NCBI RefSeq assembly: GCF_024199795.1
Contig: NZ_JANADK010000001.1
Location: forward strand, 5,890,001-5,954,000
Length of the DNA: 64,000 bases
Direction: 5' to 3'
Source: Bradyrhizobium sp. CCGB01
GTDB lineage: Bacteria; Pseudomonadota; Alphaproteobacteria; Rhizobiales; Xanthobacteraceae
Made by a program: the position numbers and the translations under genes. Each line of letters opens with the position of its first letter. The first letter of the stretch is position 1. Of this stretch, positions 43,996 to 53,285 are shown piece after piece. The notes under the pieces are model-generated. The model saw only the letters and a list, made by a program, of their open reading frames with translations. It ran no database searches and was not told where the DNA came from.

Positions 43996-45201
43996 TCAGG
44001 TCGCCGCGGCCGCAGCCACCTGCGGACGACGCCGGCCGAGCAGGACCAGGATCAGCACCGCGGCGCAGGAGAAGACAAAGGTGAGACCGAGCGCGCCCCG
44101 GCTGCCGAACTGGGTGAGCAGGCCGGCAAGGAGCGGCGGCGAGATGGCCGAGGCGAGGTTGAGGGGCAGCGCGATCATCGACGACGCCTTGGCGAACTCG
44201 GCCTGGTCATAGAACACGAGCGGTATCGTCGCCCGCGCCACCGCCATGGCGCCGCTGCCGGCGCCGTAGAGCAGGATGAAGACCGCGACCGCCCAGGTCG
44301 CCCCCTCGCTCAGCATCAAGAGCAGCATGGCCACGGGCAGCGCCGTGCCGGCGACAAGCCCCGTCGTGATTCCGTCCCAGCGCCCGCCGCCGAGGAAATC
44401 CAGCCCGCGAGCGCTGACCTGGATCACGCCGAGCATCGAGCCGAAGGCGATCGCCTGCGCCGGCGCCAGCCCCTCGGCCCGCAGCAATTCGATGAAAACG
44501 GCACTCAGGCCGAAGGTGACGAAGGCATTGAGGGTGATCGCGGCGACGACGAGACCGAACGTGCTCCGCGGAATTGACAGCGCATGGGTTGGCTTTGCGG
44601 GCGCGGTGCCCCCCTCCTTCGCGACGGCCCGGCGCGGTGTTGCAAAGGCGTAAAGCGGAAGCGAAACGAGAAGCAGCATTGCGGCGTAGACGAGGCAGGT
44701 GCCGCGCCAGCCGAAATGGCCGCTCAGGAACGAGGTGGTCGGCCAGAAGATGCTGCCGGACAGTCCCGTCACCAGCATGAGCGCGCCAATCGCGCTCTTG
44801 GCCTGTCGGCCTGCAACTTCGTTGAGCATGATATAGGCACCGGTGGACAGCGTCGCGCTGCCGCCAATCCCGAGAATGACCCATGCCACGAAATAGAGCA
44901 TCGGGTCGTGGGCAACAGACAGAACGACGTAGCCCGGCACGGCCACGACCGTGCCCACCATCATCACCTTGCGTGCCCCGTGCCGCGCAAAGGCCTTGGC
45001 GAGCCACGGCGCGCAGAGCCCCATGGTGACATAAAGCGTGGAGGTGCCGGCAAACACCATTGGCAGGCTCATGCCGAGATCGGCGGCGAGATCGCGTCCG
45101 ACGATGGGCGGAAGCCCGATCGTGCCCCATCCGATGAGCTGGGTGGTCGCAAGCACCAGCAGGACCCCGATGAGCCTGCCGTCAGATTTCAAGAACCGCA
45201 T
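43996..45201 (-). CDS. Major facilitator superfamily transporter
   Basis: About 401 residues with 12 predicted spans. The central loop is basic (TPRRAVAKEGGTAPAKPTHA) between spans 6 and 7. The start is uncertain: ATG 45201 (MRFLKSDGRLIGVLLVLATT) gives a normal length, while 45228 adds nine residues; neither has a strong ribosome-binding site. Substrate unknown; the context of CoA-transferase and BKACE suggests an organic acid. It lies between the two BKACE genes. Confidence 0.82.
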   Translation of the reverse strand: MRFLKSDGRLIGVLLVLATTQLIGWGTIGLPPIVGRDLAADLGMSLPMVFAGTSTLYVTMGLCAPWLAKAFARHGARKVMMVGTVVAVPGYVVLSVAHDPMLYFVAWVILGIGGSATLSTGAYIMLNEVAGRQAKSAIGALMLVTGLSGSIFWPTTSFLSGHFGWRGTCLVYAAMLLLVSLPLYAFATPRRAVAKEGGTAPAKPTHALSIPRSTFGLVVAAITLNAFVTFGLSAVFIELLRAEGLAPAQAIAFGSMLGVIQVSARGLDFLGGGRWDGITTGLVAGTALPVAMLLLMLSEGATWAVAVFILLYGAGSGAMAVARATIPLVFYDQAEFAKASSMIALPLNLASAISPPLLAGLLTQFGSRGALGLTFVFSCAAVLILVLLGRRRPQVAAAAAT

Positions 45202-45331
45202 TCCGATCGTCGCCCGCCCCAGCTGCATGCCCGCGCACAGGCACCTCATAGCGGGAGTCCTGGCGCAGCGAAACGCTCGCCGCCGAATGGCAGAAGGCGG
45301 CCGGGAGCATGTCAGCAGGAGGCAGTAGCCC

Positions 45332-46159
45332 CTATCCCGCAATCCCGAGCAGGGATCGCGCCTCGGCCGCGGTCGCAACGCGCCGGCCGTGGCGCGCGAC
45401 GGCCTCGCAGGCGATGGTCACGAGCTCAGCATTGCTGGCGGCAAGGCGCGTCTTGTCGATCCTGACATTGTCCTCGAGGCCGGTGCGAACCGCGTCGGCG
45501 CCCCGCGCGAGCGCCCAGTCCATGACCTCGGCCTGGTGACGTCCGATCCCGGCGGCGGTCCAGGTCGCCTTCGGGATCAGCCGCTTCAGCTCTCCCAGGA
45601 GGATGTCGAGGACGTGCTCGTCGGCTGGCATCGCATTCTTGACCCCCATGACGAACTGCACGTGCGGACGCTGATCGATCAGCCCCGCCTCGATCAGGCG
45701 GCGGGCGCCGTGCAGATGCGACAGATCGAATATCTCGATTTCCGGCCGGATGCCGTTCGTCTTCATGCCGGTGGCGAGCGTCTCGACCAGGGCGGCGCTG
45801 TTCTCATAGACGATCGTCGGAAAGTTCACCGACCCCGTCGACAGTGACGCCATGTCGGGCTTCAAATAGAGCGACGACCCGCGCGCAGAGGGATCGCGGC
45901 CGCGCCCGCCGGTCGAGAACTGGACGATCATGTCGGGACAATGCTTCCTGATCCCGTCCTGCACCAACGCAAAGCGCTCCGGGTCGGAGGACGGCGTCTC
46001 GTCATCGTTGCGAACGTGGATGTGGGCAAGCGTGGCGCCGGCCTCGAAGGCCTGATGCGTCGACTCGATCTGTTCCGACGGCAGGATGGGCACCGCGGGA
46101 TTGTCCTTCTTGCGCGGAACGGAGCCGGTGATAGCGACAGCAACGACGACGGGGTTCAT
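45332..46159 (-). CDS. BKACE family beta-keto acid cleavage enzyme, second paralogue
   Basis: 275 residues. Zinc motif HIHVR has H46 and H48. The second conserved region is FDLSHLHGARRLIEAGLIDQ, followed by VQFVMGVKNAMPADEHVL and GADAVRTGLEDNVRID. It is clearly homologous to the enzyme at 41505-42386 but diverged, so it likely handles a different beta-keto acid. It lies downstream of a metabolite:H+ symporter gene, which could import its substrate. Confidence 0.9.
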   Translation of the reverse strand: MNPVVVAVAITGSVPRKKDNPAVPILPSEQIESTHQAFEAGATLAHIHVRNDDETPSSDPERFALVQDGIRKHCPDMIVQFSTGGRGRDPSARGSSLYLKPDMASLSTGSVNFPTIVYENSAALVETLATGMKTNGIRPEIEIFDLSHLHGARRLIEAGLIDQRPHVQFVMGVKNAMPADEHVLDILLGELKRLIPKATWTAAGIGRHQAEVMDWALARGADAVRTGLEDNVRIDKTRLAASNAELVTIACEAVARHGRRVATAAEARSLLGIAG

Positions 46160-46211
46160 CCTGCAACCTCATGATGATCGCGCTTGCGCGCACAGGAGTT
46201 CGACTAGGCAA

Positions 46212-46262
46212 TCACGTAACGCGTGAGCCCTGCCGCTGCAAACATCATCGATCGCAGCGGCA
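46212..46262 (-). other. Two hairpins in the symporter-BKACE spacer
   Basis: TCACG-TAACG-CGTGA (46212-46226) and a 9-bp stem TGCCGCTGC/GCAGCGGCA (46231-46239 with 46254-46262). Both are in the 122-nt spacer and lack U-runs. They may be processing or partial termination elements. Confidence 0.45.
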
Positions 46263-46281
46263 TGGCTTCCTTGCGTCCCTG

Positions 46282-47679
46282 TCAGGTCGGGACTGTGGCA
46301 GCGCCGCTCGCCGCTCCCGCGCGCTGGCGCTCGTAGTCCGCCCGCGCCATCGGAACGGCATTGGGATTGCCGAGATCGTCGATGCGGATCCGATAGGTTT
46401 CCCGGGCCGTGACGGCCGCCAGCGCCGCGATGACCGTGATGCCGAAGGCGATCGCCCCCACCGTCAGGGGAATGTTGGCGGAGCCGGGAGGCGCCACGGT
46501 CGCAAACAGGGCCGGAAGCAACGCGGTGATGGTCGTGCCGATGTTCTGCGAGATCGCCATCGCCGAGACGCGGGTGCGGGTCGGAAACAGCTCCGGGTAG
46601 AAGCTCGGGAAGATCGCGTTGTAGCCCTGGTAGACCACGCCCCACATCAGGAGCGACAGCAGGATCGCGAGCGGCACGTTCCTGATGCTGATGGCATAGA
46701 GATAGCCGAAGGCGAGCAAGCCGGAGAGCAACGCGCCCACGATGATCGGAGGCTTGCGGCCGACCTTGTCGGAGAGATTGCCGACGAAGGGAATGACGAA
46801 CACGGCCAGCATGTTTCCGAGGACCGGGATCCACAGGTAGACGTCCTTGGCAAAGCCGATGCCATAGGCCGGCTGGACCGCGTAGGCCGCACCGAAGATG
46901 GTCGCAACGACCGGAATGACGTTCATCAAGGCCATGCAGATGACCCTGAGCATGTCGCGCCAGCTCAGCTTGATGGCCTGGACGATGGGCGCCCGCGGCG
47001 TTTCTCCCCGCTCGCCCTCTCGGGCAAAGGCAGGGGTTTCGTCGACTTCGCGGCGGATGATATAGCCTGCGACGATGACGAAGAAGCTGAGCAGGAACGG
47101 AATCCGCCAGCCCCAGCTGTTGAAGGCATCGGTCGGCATATAGGCTGCTAGAGGCAGGAAGACCGCAGCCGCAAGGATCTGTCCGGCCTGCACGCCCTGA
47201 AGCGCAAAACTAGCGTAGAAGCCGCGCCGGCCGAACGGTGCGTGCTCCAGGATCATCGAGCTCGCGCCGGAGATTTCACCGGCAACGGCAAATCCCTGCA
47301 CGAGGCGAAGGATGACGAGCAGGATCGGCGCCAGGATGCCGACCTGATGATAGGTCGGCAGGAGACCGACGGCCATCGTCGAGATGCCCATCAGGAACAT
47401 GCAGAGGATGAGAACGGTCTTGCGGCCATGGGTGTCGCCCCAATGTCCGAGCACGAAGGCACCGATCGGCCGGGCCACGTAGCCGACGCCATAGGTCGCC
47501 AGCGATGCGACGATGGCGACGGTGGGATTGTCCGACGGGAAGAAGATCTGCGGGAAGATCAGCGACGCGGCGGTCGCGTAGATGAAGAAGTCATAATATT
47601 CGAGAGCCGACCCGATCCAGCCGCTGGCAGCAGCCTTCCTGGACTGACTCATGTCGTGGATCGCGCGGGTCGTGACCAT
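46282..47679 (-). CDS. MFS metabolite:H+ symporter (MHS family, ProP/KgtP-like)
   Basis: 465 residues with 12 spans. The N-terminal SGWIGSALEYYDFFIYATAA is the hallmark of the MHS family. RPIGAFVLGHWGDTHGRK is the family A-like loop, and LRLVQGFAVAGEISGASSMI is conserved. Such carriers bring in dicarboxylates, alpha-ketoglutarate, shikimate or betaine. The neighbouring BKACE suggests an acid that feeds a beta-keto acid route. It appears to be the first gene of a minus-strand run that continues to 41505. Confidence 0.88.
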   Translation of the reverse strand: MVTTRAIHDMSQSRKAAASGWIGSALEYYDFFIYATAASLIFPQIFFPSDNPTVAIVASLATYGVGYVARPIGAFVLGHWGDTHGRKTVLILCMFLMGISTMAVGLLPTYHQVGILAPILLVILRLVQGFAVAGEISGASSMILEHAPFGRRGFYASFALQGVQAGQILAAAVFLPLAAYMPTDAFNSWGWRIPFLLSFFVIVAGYIIRREVDETPAFAREGERGETPRAPIVQAIKLSWRDMLRVICMALMNVIPVVATIFGAAYAVQPAYGIGFAKDVYLWIPVLGNMLAVFVIPFVGNLSDKVGRKPPIIVGALLSGLLAFGYLYAISIRNVPLAILLSLLMWGVVYQGYNAIFPSFYPELFPTRTRVSAMAISQNIGTTITALLPALFATVAPPGSANIPLTVGAIAFGITVIAALAAVTARETYRIRIDDLGNPNAVPMARADYERQRAGAASGAATVPT

Positions 47680-48012
47680 CTCGGGAATTCCTCCAACCTG
47701 GTTTGCTGACGTCGTCCCGTTGGCGGGCTTCGCTCAAAATTGGGCAGCAATCTCCGGGCGCTCTGCGGAGTTTCCGCGCGCTTGTCGCTGCCGATAGGTG
47801 TCTGATTGGTCGCGACAATAGGCTTTCGCCGGGCTAACACAATTACCCAGTTATGCGATAAACCTAACATGATGTTATTTGCGCGGGAGCTGCGAGCTCC
47901 GAACGGCGGGCAGGCGCGCGGACCGGCTCGACATGCCGGCGCGGGAAATCAATCAGGCGGATTGAAAGTCATCGTATCGCCGAGCAGCTGCGCGGCGGAT
48001 CGTGTGCCGGCG
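47680..48012. other. Promoter region upstream of the symporter gene
   Basis: 333 nt without a gene, with an AT-rich patch around 47830-47885 that stands out from the GC-rich surroundings. It includes the perfect palindrome TAACAT-G-ATGTTA (47865-47877), a good candidate operator. The small hypothetical gene 48013-48216 ends at its right edge. Confidence 0.5.
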
Positions 48013-48216
48013 CTAGCTTCCCAGCGCGTTCTCGCCTGCCTCGCGGCCGGGCACGCTGACATGGACCTCATGGCCCTGGCGTAACGCCAGCGAGGCCGCG
48101 GCCACCGCAGATTCGAATGCGGATTCCTTGGTAGCGTATTTGCCGTTGACGTTGCCGTCGTGCAGCACGCCCCACTCGTCCTGAACCGGCACGATCGCGT
48201 ATTGAGCAAGACCCAT
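48013..48216 (-). CDS. Small hypothetical protein
   Basis: 67 residues (MGLAQYAIVPVQDEWGVLHD, then GNVNGKYATKESAFESAVAA). The pattern of a short beta pair followed by a helix rich in Ala resembles DUF2188-type small proteins, but I am not certain. A good GAGGAG ribosome-binding site lies 6 nt before the ATG at 48214-48216. It follows the sugar-dehydrogenase-like gene region by 19 nt, in the same orientation. Confidence 0.65.
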   Translation of the reverse strand: MGLAQYAIVPVQDEWGVLHDGNVNGKYATKESAFESAVAAASLALRQGHEVHVSVPGREAGENALGS

Positions 48217-48235
48217 TGTACACTCCTCGATATGT

Positions 48236-49570
48236 CTAACGCTGCGTGAGCTGCGGATGCGCGGCAGTCACGCGCCACACCGTGTTGCCGCTGTCGTCGG
48301 CGACCAGCAGCGCGCCTGATTTGTCGATGGCGACGCCGACGGGACGGCCGCGCGCGTGGTTGTCGCTGTTGAGGAAGCCGGTGACGACGTCTTGCGCGGG
48401 GCCACTCGGCTTGCCGTCCGCAAACGGCACGAACACGACCTTGTAGCCGTTCAGCACCTGCCGGTTCCAGCTACCGTGCTCACCGACGAAGGCGCCGCCG
48501 CGATAAGCCGCCGGCAGGCTCGTGCTGGTGTTGAACGCCATCCCGAGCGGGGCGACATGTGAGCTCAGCGCGTAGTCCGGCACGACGGCCTTGGCGACGA
48601 GGTCGGGCCGCTGCGGCTTGACGCGGGGATCGACGTGCTGGCCGTAATAGCTGTAGGGCCAGCCGTAGAAGCCGCCATCCTTCACCGATGTCATGTAGTC
48701 GGGAACGAGATCGGGACCGAGTTCGTCGCGCTCGTTCACCACCGTCCACAGCGCACCGGTCTGCGGCTCGAAGCTGAGACCGTTGGGATTGCGCAGGCCG
48801 CTTGCAAAAATGCGCCAGCGGCCGCTGGCACGGTCGACCTCGAGGATCGCGGCGCGATTGTGCTCGGCCTCCATGCCGTTCTCGGTGATGTTGCTGTTGG
48901 AGCCGACGCCGGCATAGAGCTTCGAGCCGTCAGGGCTCGCGACCAGGCTCTTGGTCCAGTGATGGTCGATCGGCCCGCCCGGCAGCGGCGTCAGCACCGT
49001 GCCCGGCGCGGTGATTTTGGTGTCACCCTCGGTGTAGGGATACTTCACGATCGCGTCGGTGTTGGCGACGTAGAGATCGTTGCCGACCAGCGCGACGCCG
49101 AACGGCGAGTTGAGGTGGTCGAGGAAGACGCTCTGCATATCAGGCACGCCATCGCCGTTGCTGTCGCGCAACAACGTGATGCGGTTGCTCTCGCCGGTAT
49201 CGCCGCCGGATGTCGCCCAGGACTCGATGTATCCCATCACGATTTCCTTGGGCCTCTTGATCGCGGCGCCCTTCGGCGCCTTGGATTCCACCACCAGCAC
49301 GTCGCCGTTCGGAAGCACGTGGAGAAAGCGCGGATGCTGCAAGCCGGTTGCAAACGCCTTGGCCTGCAGGCCCTGCGCAACCGTCGGCGTCTCGTCCTTC
49401 TTCCAGCCGACGATGCGCGCGATGTGCATCGGTGGCAGCAGATATTGCTGTATGTCAGGCAGCTTTGGATTGGCGCCAATCTGCGCCCTGGGATCACCGC
49501 TGCCGTCATCGCAACCGGCAAGACACAGCAGCGAAGAGCACAGCAACGCGCGGACAAGCAAGGACGTCAT
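48236..49570 (-). CDS. PQQ-dependent sugar (sorbosone-type) dehydrogenase-like lipoprotein
   Basis: 444 residues from the ATG at 49568-49570. The N terminus is a lipoprotein signal (MTSLLVRALLCSSLLCLAGC) with Cys20 as the lipidated residue. The body is a six-bladed propeller of the GSDH/sorbosone dehydrogenase type: LQHPRFLHVLPNGDVLVVES, LDHLNSPFGVALVGNDLYVA, ASGLRNPNGLSFEPQTGALW, GAFVGEHGSWNR. It should be attached to a membrane facing the periplasm and oxidise an aldose or similar. The start overlaps the DUF2231 stop by four bases, so translation is coupled. The longer upstream frame is a shadow of that gene. Confidence 0.88.
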   Translation of the reverse strand: MTSLLVRALLCSSLLCLAGCDDGSGDPRAQIGANPKLPDIQQYLLPPMHIARIVGWKKDETPTVAQGLQAKAFATGLQHPRFLHVLPNGDVLVVESKAPKGAAIKRPKEIVMGYIESWATSGGDTGESNRITLLRDSNGDGVPDMQSVFLDHLNSPFGVALVGNDLYVANTDAIVKYPYTEGDTKITAPGTVLTPLPGGPIDHHWTKSLVASPDGSKLYAGVGSNSNITENGMEAEHNRAAILEVDRASGRWRIFASGLRNPNGLSFEPQTGALWTVVNERDELGPDLVPDYMTSVKDGGFYGWPYSYYGQHVDPRVKPQRPDLVAKAVVPDYALSSHVAPLGMAFNTSTSLPAAYRGGAFVGEHGSWNRQVLNGYKVVFVPFADGKPSGPAQDVVTGFLNSDNHARGRPVGVAIDKSGALLVADDSGNTVWRVTAAHPQLTQR

Positions 49571-50019
49571 CGCGCAACTCCCACGCCATGGCGGTACACC
49601 ATCGCCCAGCCGAGCCAGCCGGTGACCGGCAGGATCAGGACGGTGATGACCGAGAGAATGAGCCCGGTCGGCCACACCGAGGTCCAGGCATCGCGCGTGT
49701 GGATCAGCGCATTGACGATCGCCAGGATCAGCGCCACGGCGTTGCCGATCAAATGCGGCCAGGCCGGCGCCTGCGCCCGCACCAGGCGATTGCCGAGGAA
49801 ATCGGTGAGGCCCGCGATCGCCGCCAGCACGCCGAAGATGACGCCGACGACCAGAAGCCACGCCGAAAAATTCGCCCACATGATCTCGGCGCTGACGACA
49901 TAGGCGATGTCGGTCAGCAATGCCCCGATGAAGCACGCGATCGGTATCGGCACCAGCATCGGATGAATCGGATGGCCTGCGATTTGCGCGGTGGAGCGCA
50001 CGCGCACAGCTTCTTGCAC
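49567..50019 (-). CDS. DUF2231 family membrane protein
   Basis: 150 residues with four membrane spans. The N-terminal AGHPIHPMLVPIPIACFIGA is the DUF2231 hallmark (HPxHP). The function is unknown; related proteins are found next to heme- or quinone-linked oxidoreductases. The four-base overlap with the PQQ-type lipoprotein gene suggests they work together, perhaps passing electrons to the membrane. Confidence 0.88.
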   Translation of the reverse strand: MQEAVRVRSTAQIAGHPIHPMLVPIPIACFIGALLTDIAYVVSAEIMWANFSAWLLVVGVIFGVLAAIAGLTDFLGNRLVRAQAPAWPHLIGNAVALILAIVNALIHTRDAWTSVWPTGLILSVITVLILPVTGWLGWAMVYRHGVGVAR

Positions 50020-50081
50020 GGTTAGCCTCGTGAGACGTTTTACCCACCCGATCGGCCAACTCGTGCTGGAAGTGATGGTTC

Positions 50082-51041
50082 CTACTGTCGCGGCGGAACC
50101 AGCGCGTCAGTCAGATACGCTTCGTAAGCGCGCTTCAAGCCATCCTCGAGCGAGGTCGTGGCGCGCCAGCCGAGCTTTGTGAGGCGGCTGACGTCGAGCA
50201 GCTTGCGCGGTGTGCCGTCGGGGCGCGAGGCGTCGAAACCGATCTCGCCGCGATAGCCGACGATGTCAGCCACGACGCGCGCGAACTCGGCGATGGTGAT
50301 GTCCTCGCCGGTGCCGATGTTGACGAGGCCGGCGCCGGAATAGGTCTTCATCAGGTGCACGCAGGCATCCGCCATGTCGTCGACATAGAGGAACTCGCGC
50401 CGCGGCGTGCCGGTGCCCCACACCGCGACACGCTGCGCGCCCGCGACCTTCGCCTCGTGGAAGCGGCGGATCAGCGCGGCAACGACGTGGCTCAGTTCCG
50501 GATGATAATTGTCGCCGGGGCCATAGAGATTGGTCGGCATCACGCTGATGAAGTCGCTGCCATACTGGCTGCGATAGGCTTCCGCCATCTTGATACCGGC
50601 GATCTTGGCAATCGCATAAGGTTCGTTGGTCGGCTCCAGCGGGCCGGTCAGCACCGAATCCTCGCGCAGCGGCTGCGGCGCCAGTTTTGGATAGATGCAG
50701 GACGAGCCCAGGAACATCAGCTTCTCGGCGCCGGTCTGATGCGCCGCCTGGATCACGTTCGCCGCAATCGCGATGTTGTCGTAGATGAACTCGGCGCGCA
50801 GCGTGTCGTTGGCGACGATACCGCCGACCTTGGCGGCGGCGAGGAAGATCACCTGCGGCCGCGCCTTGGCGAACCAGTCGAACACGGCGGCCTGGTTGCA
50901 CAGATCGAGCTCGCGCCGGTCGACCGTGACGAGCTGCACGTCCTCCCGCGCCAGCCGGCGCGCAATCGCGCTGCCGACCATGCCGCGATGGCCCGCGACG
51001 TAGACGGTCTTGCCCTTCAGCTCAAACGCTGCGCTTGCCAC
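50082..51041 (-). CDS. fcl: GDP-L-fucose synthase
   Basis: 319 residues. The NADP-binding motif is GHRGMVGSA (17-25), the catalytic Ser region is [20 protein letters not shown], and Tyr/Lys lie in [34 protein letters not shown] is typical. It converts GDP-4-keto-6-deoxymannose to GDP-L-fucose (epimerase and reductase). The rhizobial orthologue used for Nod-factor fucose is called nolK, but no nod genes are present here. Surface polysaccharide is more likely. The start overlaps gmd by 20 nt. Confidence 0.95.
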   Translation of the reverse strand: MASAAFELKGKTVYVAGHRGMVGSAIARRLAREDVQLVTVDRRELDLCNQAAVFDWFAKARPQVIFLAAAKVGGIVANDTLRAEFIYDNIAIAANVIQAAHQTGAEKLMFLGSSCIYPKLAPQPLREDSVLTGPLEPTNEPYAIAKIAGIKMAEAYRSQYGSDFISVMPTNLYGPGDNYHPELSHVVAALIRRFHEAKVAGAQRVAVWGTGTPRREFLYVDDMADACVHLMKTYSGAGLVNIGTGEDITIAEFARVVADIVGYRGEIGFDASRPDGTPRKLLDVSRLTKLGWRATTSLEDGLKRAYEAYLTDALVPPRQ

Positions 51042-52092
51042 GGCCGGCGTCCCGTTTTGCCTCCGCCAGATCGCTGGCCATCATCTCCGCGACGAGCTCG
51101 GCAAAGCTGCGCTTCGGCTTCCAGCCGAGCTTGTCCCGCGCCTTGCTGGCGTCGCCGACGAGGAGATCGACCTCGGTCGGACGGAAATAGGTCGGATCGA
51201 TCCTCACCACCGTCTTGCCGCTCTTCGCATCGACGCCGGTCTCCTCGACGCCCGCCCCGCGCCATTCGATGCGGCGGCCGACATGCGCAAAGGACAGCTC
51301 GACCATCTCGCGCACCGAGCGCATCTCGCCGGTGGCGAGCACGAAGTCGTCGGGCGTGTCGGCCTGGAGGATCATGTGCATGCCCTCGACATAGTCGCGG
51401 GCATGGCCCCAGTCGCGCTTGGCCGAGAGATTGCCGAGATAGAGCGTGTCCTCGAGCCCGACCTCGATGCGCGCGACGCCGCGCGTGATCTTGCGGGTGA
51501 CGAAGGTCTCGCCGCGGATCGGGCTCTCATGGTTGAACAGGATGCCGTTGCTCGCGAACATGCCATAGGCTTCGCGGTAGTTCACGGTGATCCAGTAGCC
51601 GTAGAGTTTTGCGACGCCGTAGGGCGAGCGCGGATAGAACGGCGTGGTCTCCTTCTGCGGGATCTCCTGCACGAGGCCGTAGAGCTCGGAGGTCGAGGCC
51701 TGGTAGAACCGCGTCTCTTTCTCCATGCCGAGGATGCGGATCGCTTCCAGCAGGCGCAGCACGCCGACGGCATCGGCATTGGCGGTGTATTCCGGGCTCT
51801 CGAAGCTGACGGCGACGTGGCTCTGGGCGGCCAGGTTGTAGATCTCGGTCGGCCGGATCTGCTGCACCAGGCGGATCAAATTGGTCGAGTCCGTCATGTC
51901 GCCGTAATGCATCAGGAACGGCACGTTGCCGACATGCGGGTCCTGGTAGAGATGGTCGACGCGCGCGGTGTTGAACGAGGACGAGCGCCGCTTGATGCCG
52001 TGCACGACATAGCCGAGCGACAGCAAATATTCGGCGAGATAGGCGCCGTCCTGACCGGTAATACCGGTGATCAGAGCGATCCGCTCAGCCAT
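51022..52092 (-). CDS. gmd: GDP-mannose 4,6-dehydratase
   Basis: 356 residues. Rossmann motif [15 protein letters not shown] starts at residue 10. The catalytic set is in QASTSELYG (T134, E136) and PRSPYGVAK (Y158, K162). [20 protein letters not shown] is the conserved tetramer/NADP region. It makes GDP-4-keto-6-deoxy-mannose for Fcl. The gene order gmd-fcl with overlap is typical of LPS/EPS fucose supply. The 237-nt gap upstream to the lactonase gene holds its promoter, with nothing I can define. Confidence 0.96.
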   Translation of the reverse strand: MAERIALITGITGQDGAYLAEYLLSLGYVVHGIKRRSSSFNTARVDHLYQDPHVGNVPFLMHYGDMTDSTNLIRLVQQIRPTEIYNLAAQSHVAVSFESPEYTANADAVGVLRLLEAIRILGMEKETRFYQASTSELYGLVQEIPQKETTPFYPRSPYGVAKLYGYWITVNYREAYGMFASNGILFNHESPIRGETFVTRKITRGVARIEVGLEDTLYLGNLSAKRDWGHARDYVEGMHMILQADTPDDFVLATGEMRSVREMVELSFAHVGRRIEWRGAGVEETGVDAKSGKTVVRIDPTYFRPTEVDLLVGDASKARDKLGWKPKRSFAELVAEMMASDLAEAKRDAGRGKRSV

Positions 52093-52329
52093 TTTATGAA
52101 CCTGCTCCGCGGCAACTCAACGACGGGCATTGCCTCAAACCCGCCCTTCTTTGACATATCGGCCATACGCGTCAACCCGGGTACGACCGGGCGCAGGCGA
52201 ATTCTCCGGGAGCGATCGCGCAGCTTGCCGCTATTCAAGATGACGATACGGATCGATCAGCTTGAACAACCGCGATGAAACGCGGTCACAGCATACGCGG
52301 GTGTAAGGTTTGCAGCGGGGTCGGCGCGT

Positions 52330-53268
52330 CTATCTGCGCGCGGTGCGGGGATCATTGAGGGCAAGACCCGGCCTCGGCCAGTCTACCGCAATCAGCCGCC
52401 CGGTGCCGGACAGCGTGATGAAGGCGGTGCTCATGTCCGCGCCGCCGAAGCAGATGTTGGTGCAATAGATCTCGTCCGCCTCGTGGAATTCCACGAGGTC
52501 GCCGGTCGGCGTGAACACGCTGATTCCGCCGCGCACCAGCGTGGCGACGCAGATATTGCCGCCGTCTTCGACCGCGAGCGAATCGAAGCGCTGGTAGCCG
52601 GGCAAGCCGTGCAGCAGCCGGCCGCCATTGGGCGACGGCCAGGGCTGTTTCGCAACCTCGCCTTCACCGGTGATGGGGTAGCTCCAGATCCGGCTGGTCT
52701 CGGTCTCCGAGACGTAGAGCGTGCGACCATCCGGCGACAGCCCGACACCGTTCGGCGTCATGATCGGAAAAATCACCTCCCGGATCATGGAGCCGTCGGT
52801 GCGCGCATAATACACCGCGCCGCGGTCCATCAACCGGCCATAGGTCTTGCCGAGATCGGTGAACCAGAAACCGCCTTTGGCGTCGAAGACGATGTCGTTC
52901 GGCCCCTTGAGGTGGACGCCATCGCAACTGTCGTAGAGCGTTCGAACGGCACCGCTGTCGAGGTCGACCAGCTCGATACGGCCCGTCGTGTAGTCCTCGG
53001 CGCGGCCGGTCGGGCGCGCAAAATTGCTCCTGTCCCTATGCCAGGAGAAGCCGCCATTGTTGCAGACATAGCATTTGCCGTCCGGACCGATGGCAGCGCC
53101 GTTCGGCCCGCCCCCGAGATGCGCGACCACCTCTTTCCTGCCCGAAGCAAGCACCCGCGTCAGCCGGCCGCCCTCGATCTCGACGACGATGATGCTGCCG
53201 TCGGCGAGCGCGATCGGCCCTTCGGGAAAGGCCAGTCCGCTCGCGATCTCTCTGCCCTCGAGGCGCAT
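52330..53268 (-). CDS. SMP-30/gluconolactonase/LRE family lactonase
   Basis: 312 residues of the six-bladed propeller family. Metal ligands can be placed: Glu16 in SGLAFPEGPIALADG, Asn in LKGPNDIVFDAKGGFW and Asp in GVGLSPDGRTLYVSETETSR. The family hydrolyses aldonolactones or related lactones. It is 17 nt downstream of the livF-like gene in the same direction, so it closes the transport operon. This suggests the imported compound is oxidised to a lactone. Confidence 0.88.
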   Translation of the reverse strand: MRLEGREIASGLAFPEGPIALADGSIIVVEIEGGRLTRVLASGRKEVVAHLGGGPNGAAIGPDGKCYVCNNGGFSWHRDRSNFARPTGRAEDYTTGRIELVDLDSGAVRTLYDSCDGVHLKGPNDIVFDAKGGFWFTDLGKTYGRLMDRGAVYYARTDGSMIREVIFPIMTPNGVGLSPDGRTLYVSETETSRIWSYPITGEGEVAKQPWPSPNGGRLLHGLPGYQRFDSLAVEDGGNICVATLVRGGISVFTPTGDLVEFHEADEIYCTNICFGGADMSTAFITLSGTGRLIAVDWPRPGLALNDPRTARR

Positions 53269-53285
53269 CTCGTCACTCCCTGTGC

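Noticed and set aside
48236..50059. A 607-residue version of the PQQ-type protein
   Set aside because: The extra N terminus is an out-of-frame reading of the DUF2231 gene; the lipoprotein signal at 49570 is the true start.
50082..52092. Nodulation (nolK-type) locus
   Set aside because: gmd-fcl is shared with general polysaccharide synthesis, and no nod box or other nod gene lies nearby.
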